Assembly (NCBI GenBank): GCA_033182465.1
Contig: CP137323.1
Coordinates: forward strand, 186,001-250,000
Direction: 5' to 3'
From: Sanghuangporus weigelae
Taxonomy: Eukaryota > Basidiomycota > Agaricomycetes > Hymenochaetales > Hymenochaetaceae
Length of the DNA stretch: 64,000 bases
In this document: one piece after another, positions 35,001 through 46,885 of the stretch
How positions within the stretch are numbered: the stretch's first letter is position 1
How the letters are laid out: each line of letters begins with the position of its first letter
The notes under the pieces: generated by a model
Database searches by the model: none
Told to the model about the DNA's origin: nothing
The model's input: the letters and a program-made list of their open reading frames with translations, nothing else
Translations under genes and position numbers: made by a program

Positions 35001-36616
35001 ATGACTTTCGGCATTCCAAAGCAGATACAAGTGAAGTACGAAAATGAAGCAGTACAAAACATGTTGTCCCTTCTCCGGGCTTCACCATTTCCAGGAAAGT
35101 CTCCCATCGATGCCAGTGCGTCTTGGAAGCTAGGAATGGATGTCGAGTACCTGAAGAAGTTGAAGCACATGTTTCTCACCGAGTGGAGTTGGAGCTCACT
35201 TGAGAAGAAAATCGCGCAGTACGACAACTTCATGGTTCATTATGAACATGGAGGGGACGCGCTAGATCTCCATTTTGTTCATGTGAAAAGCCCGAGGAGC
35301 GATGCAATTCCTCTGATGCTCCTGCATGGGTGGCCTGGTATGATTCATTCTCTGTCTTCGGCATCAACAACTCACTTGGTCCTAGGTACTTTCTTTGACT
35401 TCCACAAAGTCATTGAGCCTCTGACAGACCCTAAGGACCCAGAGACACCAGCGTAAGCTCTGGCTATCTCTTAACATATGACCTTGCAGACAATACGTCT
35501 CAGATTTCACGTCGTCGTGCCATCGTTACCAGGCTACATCTTATCCACACTGCCACGACGTGAAACTTGGAGTCTTACTGATACTGCAAGAGTCTTCAAT
35601 GAACTGATGACCTCGGTTCTTGGTTATCAGAAATATGTTGCCCAGGGAGGCGACTGGGTGAGTTCATATTCTTATCGAATCTGGACAGTGACTACATTGT
35701 GTTCTACGGAATAGGGTTCTATGATATTACGAATCATGGCAAGCACTTATCCGGAATCAGTTTCTCTTGCGCATTTCAATATGTTCATCTCTCCAATTCC
35801 ACCTGAAGTCGATAAGTCTGCATTCTCCGAGCACGAGAAGCGTATGCTGAAACGAATGGAGGAGTCGCGTGCCACGGGATTTGGTTATTTCATGTTGCAG
35901 AGTACCAAGGTTTGCCTACAATCTCGTATCCTTGGTGAAGCCATGACCAATGTCTATATTAATGATTCTACATTTCTTAGCCATTTACCATCGGCTACGC
36001 CGTCGCGTCCTCGCCTCTTGCGGTGCTCACCTACATAGGTGAAAAGATTTACTCCTGGTCTGACCCGCACCTCGTTGATCCTCAAGATATCTTGGATACG
36101 GTCGCGCTCTACTATTTGAGCGGATCCTTCCCAACTTCAGTCATGATTTATTACGCGGTTCGACGAGCTATCGTTTACGTATCTCCGAGTATGTATATTG
36201 ACGGTATCTTATTTGTTAACCAGAGCGCAAAAGAGCTTCCGGCTTTCCGATTACCAGCGTCCGAGGGAAAATTTCTCCTCAAAAACAAGTTCGGTTTCTC
36301 AGCATTTGTAAGTAAGAAACTTTATTCTTTTTTATTCTGTATCTTTGATTTCTAACATCTCGTAAGCCTTATGAGTCCAGCTGCTATCCTAAGGCGGTTC
36401 TTGCGATGTACGGACCCTTGGCATATCATAAAGGCGGGATCTTCTAACAAATGAGACTCAAATATGGTTCTGATGTTTCCCGGTTTTATAGAGCACTCTA
36501 GCGGCGGTCATTTTCCTGCGCTTGACTGTCCCAACGATTACATCAGTGACCTGCGCGAGTTCGTGAGCGCCAACAAGGACTGTCTGGATGGTGCGGGTGA
36601 AACACCGAACCTATGA
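35001..36616 (+). CDS. Epoxide hydrolase (EHN type, alpha/beta fold), paralog 1
   Basis: Eight exons (35001-35337, 35386-35452, 35504-35657, 35715-35909, 35981-36157, 36224-36307, 36367-36433, 36492-36616) give 401 aa, the usual size. The N-terminal EHN domain (WKLGMDVEYLKKLKHMFLTE, WSWSSLEKKI) is followed by the hydrolase core: oxyanion motif HGWPG, FHVVVPSLPGY, nucleophile Asp in GGDWGSM, and the His region EHSSGGHFPAL. Such enzymes open epoxides to vicinal diols and serve detoxification or catabolism. The seventh intron would need a GC donor (AAAG/GCGGGA) where paralog 2 has GT at the same place; it keeps a CTAAC branch site and TATAG acceptor. Either this is a rare GC-AG intron or the C-terminal exon is no longer reached. 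The start is the ATG aligned with those of the two paralogs. Confidence 0.87.
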
Positions 36617-38063
36617 TATTGCTGCGATACTTGCAATTTCAGACTGATAAACCCTGTCTTCTGGCACGCCAATCAGCTCGGCTCATACCTCGCAGCTCCT
36701 GCTTGCTATATGTCGTTCATCCGCAGACTTATTACTCTCTATAGCTCCTTGACAAAAGCATCTACACCATCGAAAGCCCGAAACTGTCCAACGTCATTTA
36801 CAAATTATGGCATTAGTGATCCAGATAAAGTGCGAGGGATTAAATAGCCTTGCCAATGATAGAATATCGAATCGTAAACCGAGACAGTCGGCGAGATGAA
36901 GGCGCTTCGCTGGTTCCAGAAAGCAGTAGCATGGCCTTTTTTTTCTCAGGATAAATCCGCATTTATACATTGACGGTAAGCGGACGTCATCCATGTTTGC
37001 TCTCGGCCATGTCCTTGCCGCGCAGAAATATTATTATTGCATCTAAGTATATCCCGTCGTAGTGAGTCAAAGAGATACAGACGAAAAGTACTATATTTGC
37101 CAATCAAGGCGTACACCAGCAGGAAGGAATGAATAGAGATAACGGTACAAGTCGGCCCTGATCTTCCTTAATCAAGCGCTGTTTTCTCACGAGTTTTTTT
37201 GATTTCATTTTTTGATTTATTTTAAATTCTGACTCCACGTAAGGTAGTATAAAGTCGACTAGCTGTCACATGTGACTGATGTCCCTGAGAAACCCTGATC
37301 TAACCCAATTAGGAAGGACCCTAGCGGCAAAAATCTCGAGTTAAAATTTCCCGGATACTTGAAAACCACTGAGACTTCAGCTGTAGTCTGCTGCTGTGTC
37401 TGGAGGTCTCTGAAAAGACTTGTTTTCAGTCTGACTCTCTATTCCCATCACCCACGAAGCCAGCCAGAATTAGTTATTACTAATACGTGTTAGTCATAGA
37501 TAATATTACTATATTTGGGCATATTAGTAATTCGGATCCTTCCGGGAAGCGGCAAAATTCTTGGGTCAAAAATTCAATTTTTTCTTAAACTTCACCAGGA
37601 TGTTGGAAAATAAGTTCTGAGCCATTTAGAATATAAAAACTTATTTCCTTAATTGGAGGACTAATTCTTAATATCTTTGTAAAATAAAACTATACATCTG
37701 TAGGTATTTACAATCTGCAGAGATGTACAGAGGCCAAATTTGTGTTTGTGTGTTGTGGGAGGCTGAATTAAAGTGTTGTGTTGTGATGCCAAATGAGGCA
37801 GGTCAGGGTCATGCGAGTCGCGTCACGGCTAGTCGAGTTTATACTTCCTCTACCTTACAATTAATGGAAGTCCCTTCAACCTAGAAGCGCCACATCATAA
37901 GAAGTGCGATTGGATATGCCTACGACGCAGGGAATGTTGTTCCCTCTTCCCTTCTTGTCGAGTTTCCTCCACCAAACACTCGGGTTGATCTTTCAGCTGT
38001 GTCGAAGAGTCCAGTAACTTGCACTTGCGAATCTCCTGCCTAGTACACGAAGAACTGGCCAGC
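36617..38063. other. Intergenic region between epoxide hydrolase genes
   Basis: AT-rich and without a supported gene. A run of T/A-rich DNA lies at 37180-37240 and 37480-37720. No inverted repeat or element end was recognised. Confidence 0.4.
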
Positions 38064-38066
38064 ATG

Positions 38067-39662
38067 ATGCTTAGCGCCCCGAGACGAATCGACGCAGCCT
38101 TTTCCGATACAGCTGTTAGGGGCATGTTAGCCTTGCTGAAGGCCTCGCCATTCCCGGAAAAGGCCCCGATCGATTCATCTCATCCGTGGAAACTTGGCAT
38201 CGACTATGAATACCTGAAGAAGCTGAAGTATATATTCGAGACCGAATGGAGCTGGGAATCGCTACAAGAGAGGATATTAAAGTTTGATCACTATCTCGTT
38301 CATTGCGAACGTGATGGCGATGGTTTCGATCTGCATTATATTCATGCGAAGAGCCCTAGGAGCGATGCGATTCCTCTTATTCTTCTTCATGGCTGGCCTG
38401 GTGCGCTTTGCTTCGTCCGCTACCTTCATGCACCCGAATTGATTTGACTGCAGGAACATTTTTTGACTTCCACAGGATAATCGAGCCTCTGACCAATCCT
38501 AACAAGCCCGATCTTCCTGCGTGAGTCTCCTTTTGTGATCTGTTCGATTCGCCGGGTCTATGCTCAATATGGCAAATAGGTTTCATGTCGTAGTTCCGTC
38601 TTTGCCTGGATACTTTCTGTCAACTTTACCGAGACGCAGCAACATGAGTATAGATCACATTGCCGCCATCTTGAATGAATTGATGACGACCGTCCTGGGA
38701 TATAAGAACTACGTTGGTCAAGGAGGCGATTGGGTCAGTATCCTCTTTGCTCTAACCTTTCATACTGTCTTCAACGCGCAGTTGCCAAGGGTTCGATGAT
38801 ACTGCGTATGATGGGCAGCATGTTCCCAGACCAACTAAGTCTAACCCACTATAACATGTTTTATACCGGCGTTGCGCCAGATAACGATCTATCACGCTAC
38901 TCAGAGTCAGAGAAAAAATTCCTAAAGCGCTTCAGTGAAGTCAAGGACACGGAGTTTGGTTATCTTGTGATCCAGACGACTAAAGTACGTTTATAACCCG
39001 AGTCATCGATTGATGATGAACTGAACCATATCATCCTACAACTCCATAGCCTTTCACCATAGGCTTTGCGATCGCCTCTTCCCCCTTGGCCATCTTAACG
39101 TACATAGGCGACAAGATTTACGGTTGGTCAGATCCAGAGCTCCTCAATCCTCTTGATATAATCGACACAACTGCTCTGTATTACTTGAGCGGCTCCTTTG
39201 CGACGTCAGTCATGATGTATTATCAGGTCCGTCTTGCATCCTCATTGACTTATCCATGACCAGGCTGATCTTAATTCGATGCAGAGTGCCGTGCAGTTGA
39301 TGGATCTCGCCGCTCCAGCCTCGGAAGGGAAGTTCCTGTTGAAGAACAAGTTCGGTTTCTCAGCTTTCGTAAGGATCTTGTCGTCATGTATCCCTCGATG
39401 CGTTACTGAACGCCTCTTCGTCAGCCATACGAGCTTGGCCGGGCCCCAAGGAAGGTCCTCGAAACTTATGGACCTCTGGTTTACCTCAAAGGTCAGCCGT
39501 TCCACAAATTAGGCGCTTATAAGCCCCTTGACTCGTTTGATTTGTTTAGAGCATTCCAGCGGCGGACATTTCCCATCCCTTGATAGTCCTAAAGAATTTA
39601 TGACGGATTTACGGGAGTTCTTTGGAGGACATTGGGAGAGCGCCTGGCGTTGTAAATTGTGA
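38067..39662 (+). CDS. Epoxide hydrolase (EHN type, alpha/beta fold), paralog 2
   Basis: Same intron positions as paralog 1: exons start at 38067, 38454, 38580, 38790 and 39050, and the last ends at TGA 39660-39662. Motifs in order: WKLGIDYEYLKKLKYIFETE, HGWPG, FHVVVPSLPGYFLSTLPRR, nucleophile in GGDW/GSM (split by an intron), and EHSSGGHFPSLD at the end. All introns I checked here have GT-AG ends, including the one that is GC in paralog 1. A second ATG lies three bases upstream at 38064. The protein ends in a short tail WESAWRCKL. It is expected to be a soluble or membrane-peripheral enzyme hydrolysing epoxides; substrate unknown. It faces GLE1, whose stop is about 300 bp away. Confidence 0.9.
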
Positions 39663-39966
39663 ATCGAATCGGAAGCAGAAAGTTGGTCAGGCCTTTGTCA
39701 ACAATATCAACGTACCAGTACTACAAAGTTACTCGTGTGTGCTTGCAGTGAAAGACACATCATGTCGCATTGTTAAATAGCTTCTTGTTGCTTTATTAGA
39801 TCGATGGTATCTCTGATTGTGCGTAAAGAATACAAATACAATTGTGAAGCAGATTGCGTGAAGTCGGCATGAAGAAAGCATCAAAAACCGCAAGAACCAG
39901 ATGACTTGGAATCATAACAGCAGAAGTCTCTAAAAGCAGACATGTCTAGAGATGACAAAGGAACGG

Positions 39967-42092
39967 TCATTGCGCCATGATCTTCTCGATCTCCAGTAGA
40001 CAACGCGCCCGAGCAGCTTGAGCGAGGACTTCCGAGCCTCCGAAACGCAGCTTGTCATCGCCGGTCAAGCCCTCGTACATGAATTGCAACATCTTGATAA
40101 ACTGTTTACCCCAGATGGCTTTCGCATGGACACCACCTTCGTCGAGCGCAACTAGGAGTATAACCATAGACATCAGTCAGAATCGAAAGCGAGAAGATGC
40201 GTGGAAACGTACCGTAAATGATCTCAGGGGCCACGGGCTTCTCTAGCATCGTCCTGTTGTTCAATAGTTGTGCGAGGTAAAGCCAAAATCGCGAAGGCCT
40301 AAACGCCGCCGTTACGTGGACTCCTAGTTTCAACGCCGCGAACAGCATTGCGAAGTACAACCTCATCACACCAGAGATTCTCGTCATTTGTTCCTCCAGA
40401 TTTTCATCTGATCGGGCACCCCAGCGCTTCTGCTTCTCTTTCTCAGGAAGCTGTTCCCAGGTCTCGTCTTCGACAGTAAGAGGTTCAACGCCTGCTGCCC
40501 AACATCCCGCTCGCGCACACAGACGCGCAAAGAAAATGTCCCCGAGTGGAGGGTATGCAATGATGAGAGATACAGCAACGCGCGCGAGTGGTCCTGCCTG
40601 TGCTTTGTGAGCAGTCACTTCCGTCTCAGCTTGTGCGATAACGGCTTTCGAGAAAGAGACAAGCAAAGCGAAATGAAGATTCTGTCCTTCCTCTGGACGA
40701 GGCATGTTCGGGATAGGAGCAACAATGGCCTTCAACTCCTCGCTCTAGAAAGTGTATTGGAATAGCGTATCAGTATTTCTGGTATAAGAAGCCAGAAGAC
40801 CGGAACTTACGATACGATTGATTTCTCGTTCATCGTCTGTAAGCTGACCTATTTTAGGCGTTATCTTCCGCCGTTGAGTACTCCAGAGCTTCTTCAGAGG
40901 AGGCGGAGCTGGAGCTCGGTACCCCGGTGGCTCTGGGTCGGGAGGTTTAGGTCCTTTTACTGCTCGCATAGTCGTGACCTTTAAATACTGAGAAGTTTTA
41001 TGCATCAGAATCCTCATGGAGATGTTTGTAAAGGACTGGAGACTTACCTTTAAGCAACGCAGGCCAATTTTCCACATGTCCTCGCAATCGAACATGCCTG
41101 TCTTCTCCCTCAAATCGACGAGACCTGTCTCCTGCGACCTCTCCTTTCTTGCCTTCTCTTCTTTCTCCCGCTTTGCTGCCACCTCCAGCTCTTTCTGCAA
41201 AAGATCTTCCAGTTCCTTCTGCCTCTTCTCCTCTTCCGCTTTCCTCTTATCTTCCTCTTCTTTCCTTCGTTTCTCTTCTTGTTCGCGACGTTTTCGCTCC
41301 GCCTCTTCCTGCGCTTTACGTTGAGCCTCCTGAGCCATACGTAGCTTTTCCTCCTCCTCCTTGATAGAAGCTTCGATACGTTCCCATAGCTTCTTGTCGC
41401 GCTCTTTCCACCTCTCTCGTAACTGGTTTTCCGCTGCGAGACTGTTCTTACGATGTGTCTCCATGAATCGATGAAGGTTCTCAAGCTCTTTCTCGCGATG
41501 CGCATCGTACTGCTGTTGCTGAGCCGAATGAAACTTTCGTTGTCCTTCACGGATTTCATGAAGCACTGTTGACTGATGTCGTCTTGCTGTCAACTGTATT
41601 GATATAATCAACGACTTGCCTCTTCTTAAGAAACATGAGCACTCACGAAAGCATTCCTCCGTGCCTTTGATTCCCATTCTTCGTAAGGATCAACATAGTT
41701 CGCATGGTTCCGAACGGATACAACGGCTTCTGACACAGAACGTTCCTGCTCTGGTGTTCGTCCACTTATGCTGAGCTTGTTCCACGGAACCAATAGGCCA
41801 TCACTATCTTCGTCCTCGTCCTCGTCCTCGTCTTCGTCTTCGTTCCCATTGTCTTCATCTTTGGACGCATCTACCGATATGTCAAGATCGTATGAAACAT
41901 CCTCCTCGTCTGAGGAAAAGCCGTCCTCTGACGAGTCTGACTCTGAATCGTATGTTATTGGAGCACGAAATCGGTTCGTTGCGGTTGAACTGTGGTGGCT
42001 TGCTCGTAACTGAACATTTATTAAATGCTTTTGAAATAAACTCACGCAGTCCGTTCTGGAGATGAAGCGGTATATCTAGCGCTTATTCTCAT
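39967..42092 (-). CDS. GLE1: GLE1-like nuclear pore mRNA-export factor, 606 aa
   Basis: Six exons, 42092-42046, 41989-41647, 41593-41048, 40978-40811, 40744-40213 and 40151-39967, join in frame to 606 residues. Order: an acidic Asp/Glu/Ser N-terminus (DSESDSSEDGFSSDEED), a long highly charged coiled coil (about residues 140-300, ELENLHRFMETHRKN and KRREQEEKRRKEEEDKR), then the GLE1 domain: RRKITPKIGQLTDDEREIN, ARVAVSLIIAYPPLGDIFFA, GVMRLYFAMLFAA. GLE1 sits on the cytoplasmic side of the nuclear pore and activates the DEAD-box helicase Dbp5 with inositol hexakisphosphate to release exported mRNA. Acidic region, coiled coil and C-terminal helical domain occur in the expected order and length. 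It is a single-copy housekeeping gene caught inside the epoxide hydrolase array. Confidence 0.93.
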
Positions 42093-44035
42093 GACACAAA
42101 GTCGAGTTGTGGTACTTGCGCAAACGCGACTCTCATCGAAGGCGGGGCTGGGAACAGTATTACCAGATACAAATTACATAATTATAGCAGATATTCTCTC
42201 GGTAAATTCCATTTTTGTTCTCTTTCACTGACCACCACTGCGGTACCATTTAGTACGACACGGCGTGGCCTATCCTTCATCACAGATGTGTAAATAAACA
42301 GGACTACTTCTCTTCACTGGGGTGTCGTTACCAGGCACGCAATTTTGATGAGCCTGTTTCTCTCTTGTGAGTAGTCACCTCAGTTCAAAATACCGCATCA
42401 ATCTATCCGAGAGTCCGTAGTCTTTTCTAGGGTTAGCTGTTTTACTGAAAGACATGATAGCCTTAGCTACTACTGGCCCAAACGAGATCAACTCGTATGT
42501 TGTGGACTTTATTTTCTTTTCCGCCGAACATTATCGATCCCGCAGTTTGAGGTCTCCATTATGTCGTACTTCGCGCAACAAGGAACAATCTGTCATGAGA
42601 AGCTGGCTTATCGTAGAGTGGACTCATGTATTCCTCCCGGTTGTATTTCGGGCATGTGAGTGCTCCGTTGGTGGTTCGACCCCCACCAACGACGCGATAA
42701 AGATACGTCGAGAAACAGAATGTCAGTGAGCCCTCGCACCTTGCTCACGATTTCCGATATGTCAAATCCTCCAGCAGCCTGAATCCTTAGAGCGACTTCC
42801 TCGTTCCTCTGTGGAGCACTCTGAACCGTATAACGAACGGAGGAACGCAGTCGATTGTCAGCAATAAGGCAGTGTCCATTCTGGTCTAGATACTCATCCG
42901 TAGAGATCTCTGAACGCTCCACTCACTTCTGGTTAAGCACTAGATATCAATCGGCTCTGGCTCTTATCAACAGATCATCGATTATGTGCTCACCCTCGGT
43001 GAGGTTTCAATCATCACAAACGTATCTCCAGAAGTCGATCAATTCACGTCCTCGCCCACTGTCAAAATGCTCAGCGTTCTGAAGTTGATATCGTGCCGGA
43101 CCTAGCGCGCATTTCTCTACAAATCTCGATCAGTGTATTTGTCAAAGCTCAATGGCGCCCTGCATGTGAAAAATTTCGCAGGTAATTGTTTGACACATGG
43201 ACCTGTCTTCTGCAATATCGGCTAACCTTGCACTATATTTCCTTTCGTGTACTCCTTTTTTCATTCAGGATTGGTTCCGATAGGTGCTCATTCCGTACTA
43301 CTTGAGAGAGTGTGAGTTATGAAGGCATCATGCTCGCCAATTTAAAAGAGGACGTACTTCCCATGTGCAGTGCTTTAAGTATGAGAGCAACAATAAGGAG
43401 GAAGTGTTTGAGAAACATCCCCGAGATAAATTCATTCAAAGCCGGTCTTCAAATCCTCCAATGCCTTCACATTCTTTTCTTCATGTCTGCCACATTTGCT
43501 CGAAGAGACAACAGCCTGACGACTCGAATATTCATCAGCTCTCCGACTAGGAAATGATCTGAAGAGTTTTGAATCTGGCTAAGATCCTCTACGTACGATT
43601 TGGTATGCCGCAACAACGACTTGTGCGATTCGCGCTTGCGTCTCATATCGAAGACGCTTGTCAAAGGTTTCAGTGCGTGTTTATTTCGGACCCATTCGGA
43701 AGTTTCCCATAGCTTCTCTTGACTAGGTCCTGCCTTGCGCTGATTTCTAATTGGCTACAAATCTCTCACACAGTCTTCTCAGCAATACTTCCTCTCCTCT
43801 CGGAAGCTCGGATGCAAATGAATTTGATAATTGCTCTGGGATAGGCAAACCTTCCTTACCATATTGCTCCTTATGAAATCTGCTACCCTTCTGACAATAT
43901 CTACTTGCTTCCATTCACAGTTAAATAGCTTTACTCTTCCGCATCCCACCTCCTTAAGATTCGGTTGTGAGCTTTGGACCTCCGCTTCCGCATCAGTATT
44001 TAGGGCAGAAACCGTACAGATCACAGATTATCATC
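42093..44035. other. Intergenic region with no supported gene
   Basis: Several short frames on both strands, none recognisable. A small hairpin CGTTGGTGG / CCACCAACG lies at 42664-42692. The base composition is ordinary. Pyrimidine-rich DNA at 43900-43960 may be the old promoter of the dead epoxide hydrolase gene. Confidence 0.4.
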
Positions 44036-45558
44036 ATGGTCTTCGACGTCCCGAGACATGTTGATGTCAGATACGACGAAACCACCATACGAAATATGCT
44101 CACCTCGATCAAAGCTGCGCCTCTGCCTGAGAAAGAGCCGATTGATGTCACTGAGCCATGGAAGCTGGGCATGGAGATCGATTATCTGAGGAAATTGAAG
44201 ACTATGCACCTGAGCGAGTGGAGCTGGGACTCCTAGGATAAGAAATCGCAAAGTTCAACAACTATCTGGTTCATTATGAGCATGAAGGCGATGCTCTCAA
44301 GAAGCGATGCAATCCCTCTTATCCTCTTACATGGATGACCAGGTATGTTTTCTCGTCTTAATTGATATCGAATCTAATTGCATAAAAAGGCACTTTCCTT
44401 GATTTTCATAAGGTTATTGAGCCATTGGTCCAACACGCCTCTTCTGAACTATTTGGTCATCTTACAGATACGATACTGTTTGCTCAAAGGTTTCGAATAG
44501 TTTTCATGTGGTCGTGCCATCGATACCAGGATTTTTCCTGTCTACGCTTCCGAGGTGGGAAGGATGGAGTACGTTAGATACTTCGAAAGTCTGTCGCGAT
44601 TTCAGTGCTTGGGTATGAGAGGTATGTAGGACAAGCAGGCGATTGGGTATGACTTTTCGTGCCAACATTAATTTATCTTTTCTAATCATTTGCGCGAAAC
44701 TCAGGGATCCGCCTTTCTTCGCATCATGGGAAGCCTCTTCCCGCACTCGGTCCTGGCCATGCATTTTCACGGGATGCTACTACAAACCACATCTGATACG
44801 GATACTTCTCAGTACACGAATATAGAAAATAGGCTTCTTGCGCGAGGAACAGAGTTTAGTAGCTCAAGATCAGGGCATCTGCAAATCCAAGCAACGAAGG
44901 TAAACGCATTCGATAAAGACCTACCACGTAGAAATTCGCGATTGCTGATGCCTGAACATCTTTATAGCCCTTTACAATTGGATATGCATTCGCTCACACA
45001 TCGTTAGAAATGCTGGGATACATATATCGGCGAGAAGGTTTATGGCTGGTCAGATCCTGAACGTGTCGACCCGCATGACATACTCGATAATGTTGCTCTT
45101 TATTATCTGAGCGGATCATTCCCCACCTCCGTCATTATCCATGGTCAGGTTAATCTATTCAGGAGCTCATGAATAATAGTGACTCATTGTGTCATTTACC
45201 TCAATAGGCGTCTAACATGACTTTAGAGTTCAACCGACCAAATCAAGAAAACAAATGGCTCTTTAAGAATAAGTTTGGATTCTCTGCCTTCGTGGGCACA
45301 TTTTACCCGTCCTGCCTATACCAACTGTCTGATTTCTTCAGCTGTATGAAGTAGACGCAACACTGAAGAGCGACATAGATAAAATCGGGAGGAGTCTTTG
45401 TTTCACGTCAACCTACCCGCTTTCATTCATTTTTTAAATCGCGACTTTAGAGCACTGGAATGGAGGGCACTTCCCGGCACTATATGGTCCGTCTGAGTTC
45501 GTCGAAGACAAACTTGGCCGAGAGAATGATTTGGTTAGGACAATCGGTGAGGATTGAA
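44036..45558 (+). pseudogene. Epoxide hydrolase paralog 3, dead
   Basis: The start is clearly homologous to the other two (MVFDVPRHVDVRYDETTIRNM, WKLGMEIDYLRKLKTMHLSE). Then TAG interrupts after WSWDS (near 44234), the stretch corresponding to DLHYIHAKSPR is deleted, and HGWPG reads HG-stop-PG (TGA near 44337). Later pieces remain in order: FHVVVPSIPG, QAGDW, the block after GSM (SLFPHSVLAMHF), GEKVYGWSDPERVDPHDIL, YYLSGSFPTSVII, FKNKFGFSAF and EHWNGGHFPALYG. Further frame breaks occur around 44560-44640 and 45010. Intron positions match the functional copies, so it is an old tandem duplicate and not a retrocopy. Confidence 0.9.
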
Positions 45559-46373
45559 ACGAGACAAAAAAGACTGCTAAGAAAGTGAAAGTATTGACGA
45601 AATGTAAACTCATCGAATGTTCAGAAAACAGAATAGAAGTAAAGATATCAGAGTTCACTAGTTTTAGACTCACTCTATACGATGATCCGAGGCCAACTTT
45701 TGTGTACGCTGTCCTGCTCAAAATGGGTATGTCAGATCGGACATACCAATGTATAGTAGCGATGCATTTCTTCCATTATACCTACGGTGTCTCTACCTTT
45801 GTCTGGAGCATTAAAGCATCAGCTGAGTGTAGAAATCAAGGTCCAAACTCACGAATCGGCAAACTCAGACCAATTTTCACTCGGATGTTCGGCACGCAGT
45901 CTTTGCGCAGTTTCGTCGATATTCACCTCAATTCTCCCGCTGAGGTCTCGCCCGAGCCATGAACTCGAGGAAACTTCTTTTTTTCTCCGTCTACGTCGGT
46001 AAAGCAGGCGTCGGCGTTTGTCAGGGCTTGCTGAGATCTACATGCGCTCGAATAGCCCATTTCTCAGCCTCTTCCTCGCTTAAGGACCGTAAGGTAATTG
46101 TTCGGATACTTTGAGTTAGACAAACGCAGTCTTGCATGTCATCTAAACCGTGTTTTATATCTGCCCTCTGTTCGGCGAAAGCGGAACAACATGCTGTATG
46201 GCAAACCGAAGAAAGGCTTTGGCATGACAACAGAACAAGAAAATTCTTGTGCTGAACCGCTGAGATCCACCGTTCGCAGAACTACATGATATGCGGATAA
46301 CCGAAGAAATGCTGCGATTCGACAACAAGTCTTGTATCGAACAATATGTAGTGCTTTCTCCGCTCCCGCTCTA
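45559..46373. other. Intergenic region
   Basis: Downstream of the dead hydrolase copy. No gene, repeat or RNA was recognised. Confidence 0.4.
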
Positions 46374-46885
46374 TCACCTTTTATTTGTGTTGCGGGAAAA
46401 CAAACAATTGTCGACCTCCGACAAGTAAACAACCAATCCTAGAAGATCCGCATGACCAAGAGCATTGCCCATCGCACCTTCGAGACCTTCGATCATATGC
46501 AACTACTGTTAATATAATGATCGACTTACCTTGCGCGCAATGAGAAAATCGGAACCTCGTCTTCATGAGGTCCATGAGGTTACTTGTCATCTAACTTACA
46601 GCGGAGCTAGAAGAAGTCGAGAATGAGAAGGAATGGTCGGGGCCGTGCGGGGTGCACAAAATTGTCCACTGTTTTACTTCTTGCGCGTTTAACTTGCGCC
46701 ATACCGCCGGATTCAGAACAACGCTCGCTTCGTATTTGGATATGATGAAGATGATGATCCTGGTCTTCTCGCTTCCACAATATACAATGATGAAAGCTTC
46801 TGCTCGAAATAAGTTTGCGTGAGAATGTCATAATCATGCTGAAACGTAAAAGTTTTCGAAACTTACCTGGAGAACATCGAGTCAT
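46374..46885 (-). CDS. Possible four-exon gene, 120 aa, unrecognised
   Basis: Exons 46885-46867, 46799-46600, 46560-46530 and 46486-46374 join in frame with GTAAGT donors at all three introns (67, 39 and 43 nt) and AG acceptors. The predicted protein starts MTRCSPEAFIIVYCGSEKTR, has a hydrophobic patch IIIFIIS near residue 22, the stretch LNPAVWRKLNAQEVKQW, and ends in a hydrophobic segment (ALGHADLLGLVVYLSE) before a basic tail. I know no family like it. Three consensus donors with exact phase make chance less likely, but there is no homology support. Confidence 0.42.

Noticed and set aside
41016-41560. Open frames on both strands opposite and overlapping the GLE1 coiled coil
   Set aside because: They are shadows of the Glu/Lys/Arg-rich coding repeat; the products are pure Ser/Phe or Arg runs.
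42655-42700. tRNA-like T-arm (GGTGGTTCGACCCCCACC) with a possible Tyr-type anticodon loop upstream
   Set aside because: The T-loop word is right, but no D-arm or acceptor stem pairs and the spacing between the arms is wrong for a tRNA.
43312-43664. Overlapping short frames at 43.3-43.7 kb as a gene
   Set aside because: No splice-consistent model, no family resemblance, and both strands are equally open.
35001-45558. Secondary-metabolite gene cluster built on the epoxide hydrolases, ABC pumps and exporter
   Set aside because: No polyketide, non-ribosomal peptide or terpene synthase, P450 or pathway regulator is present, and GLE1 and MYND genes interrupt the interval.
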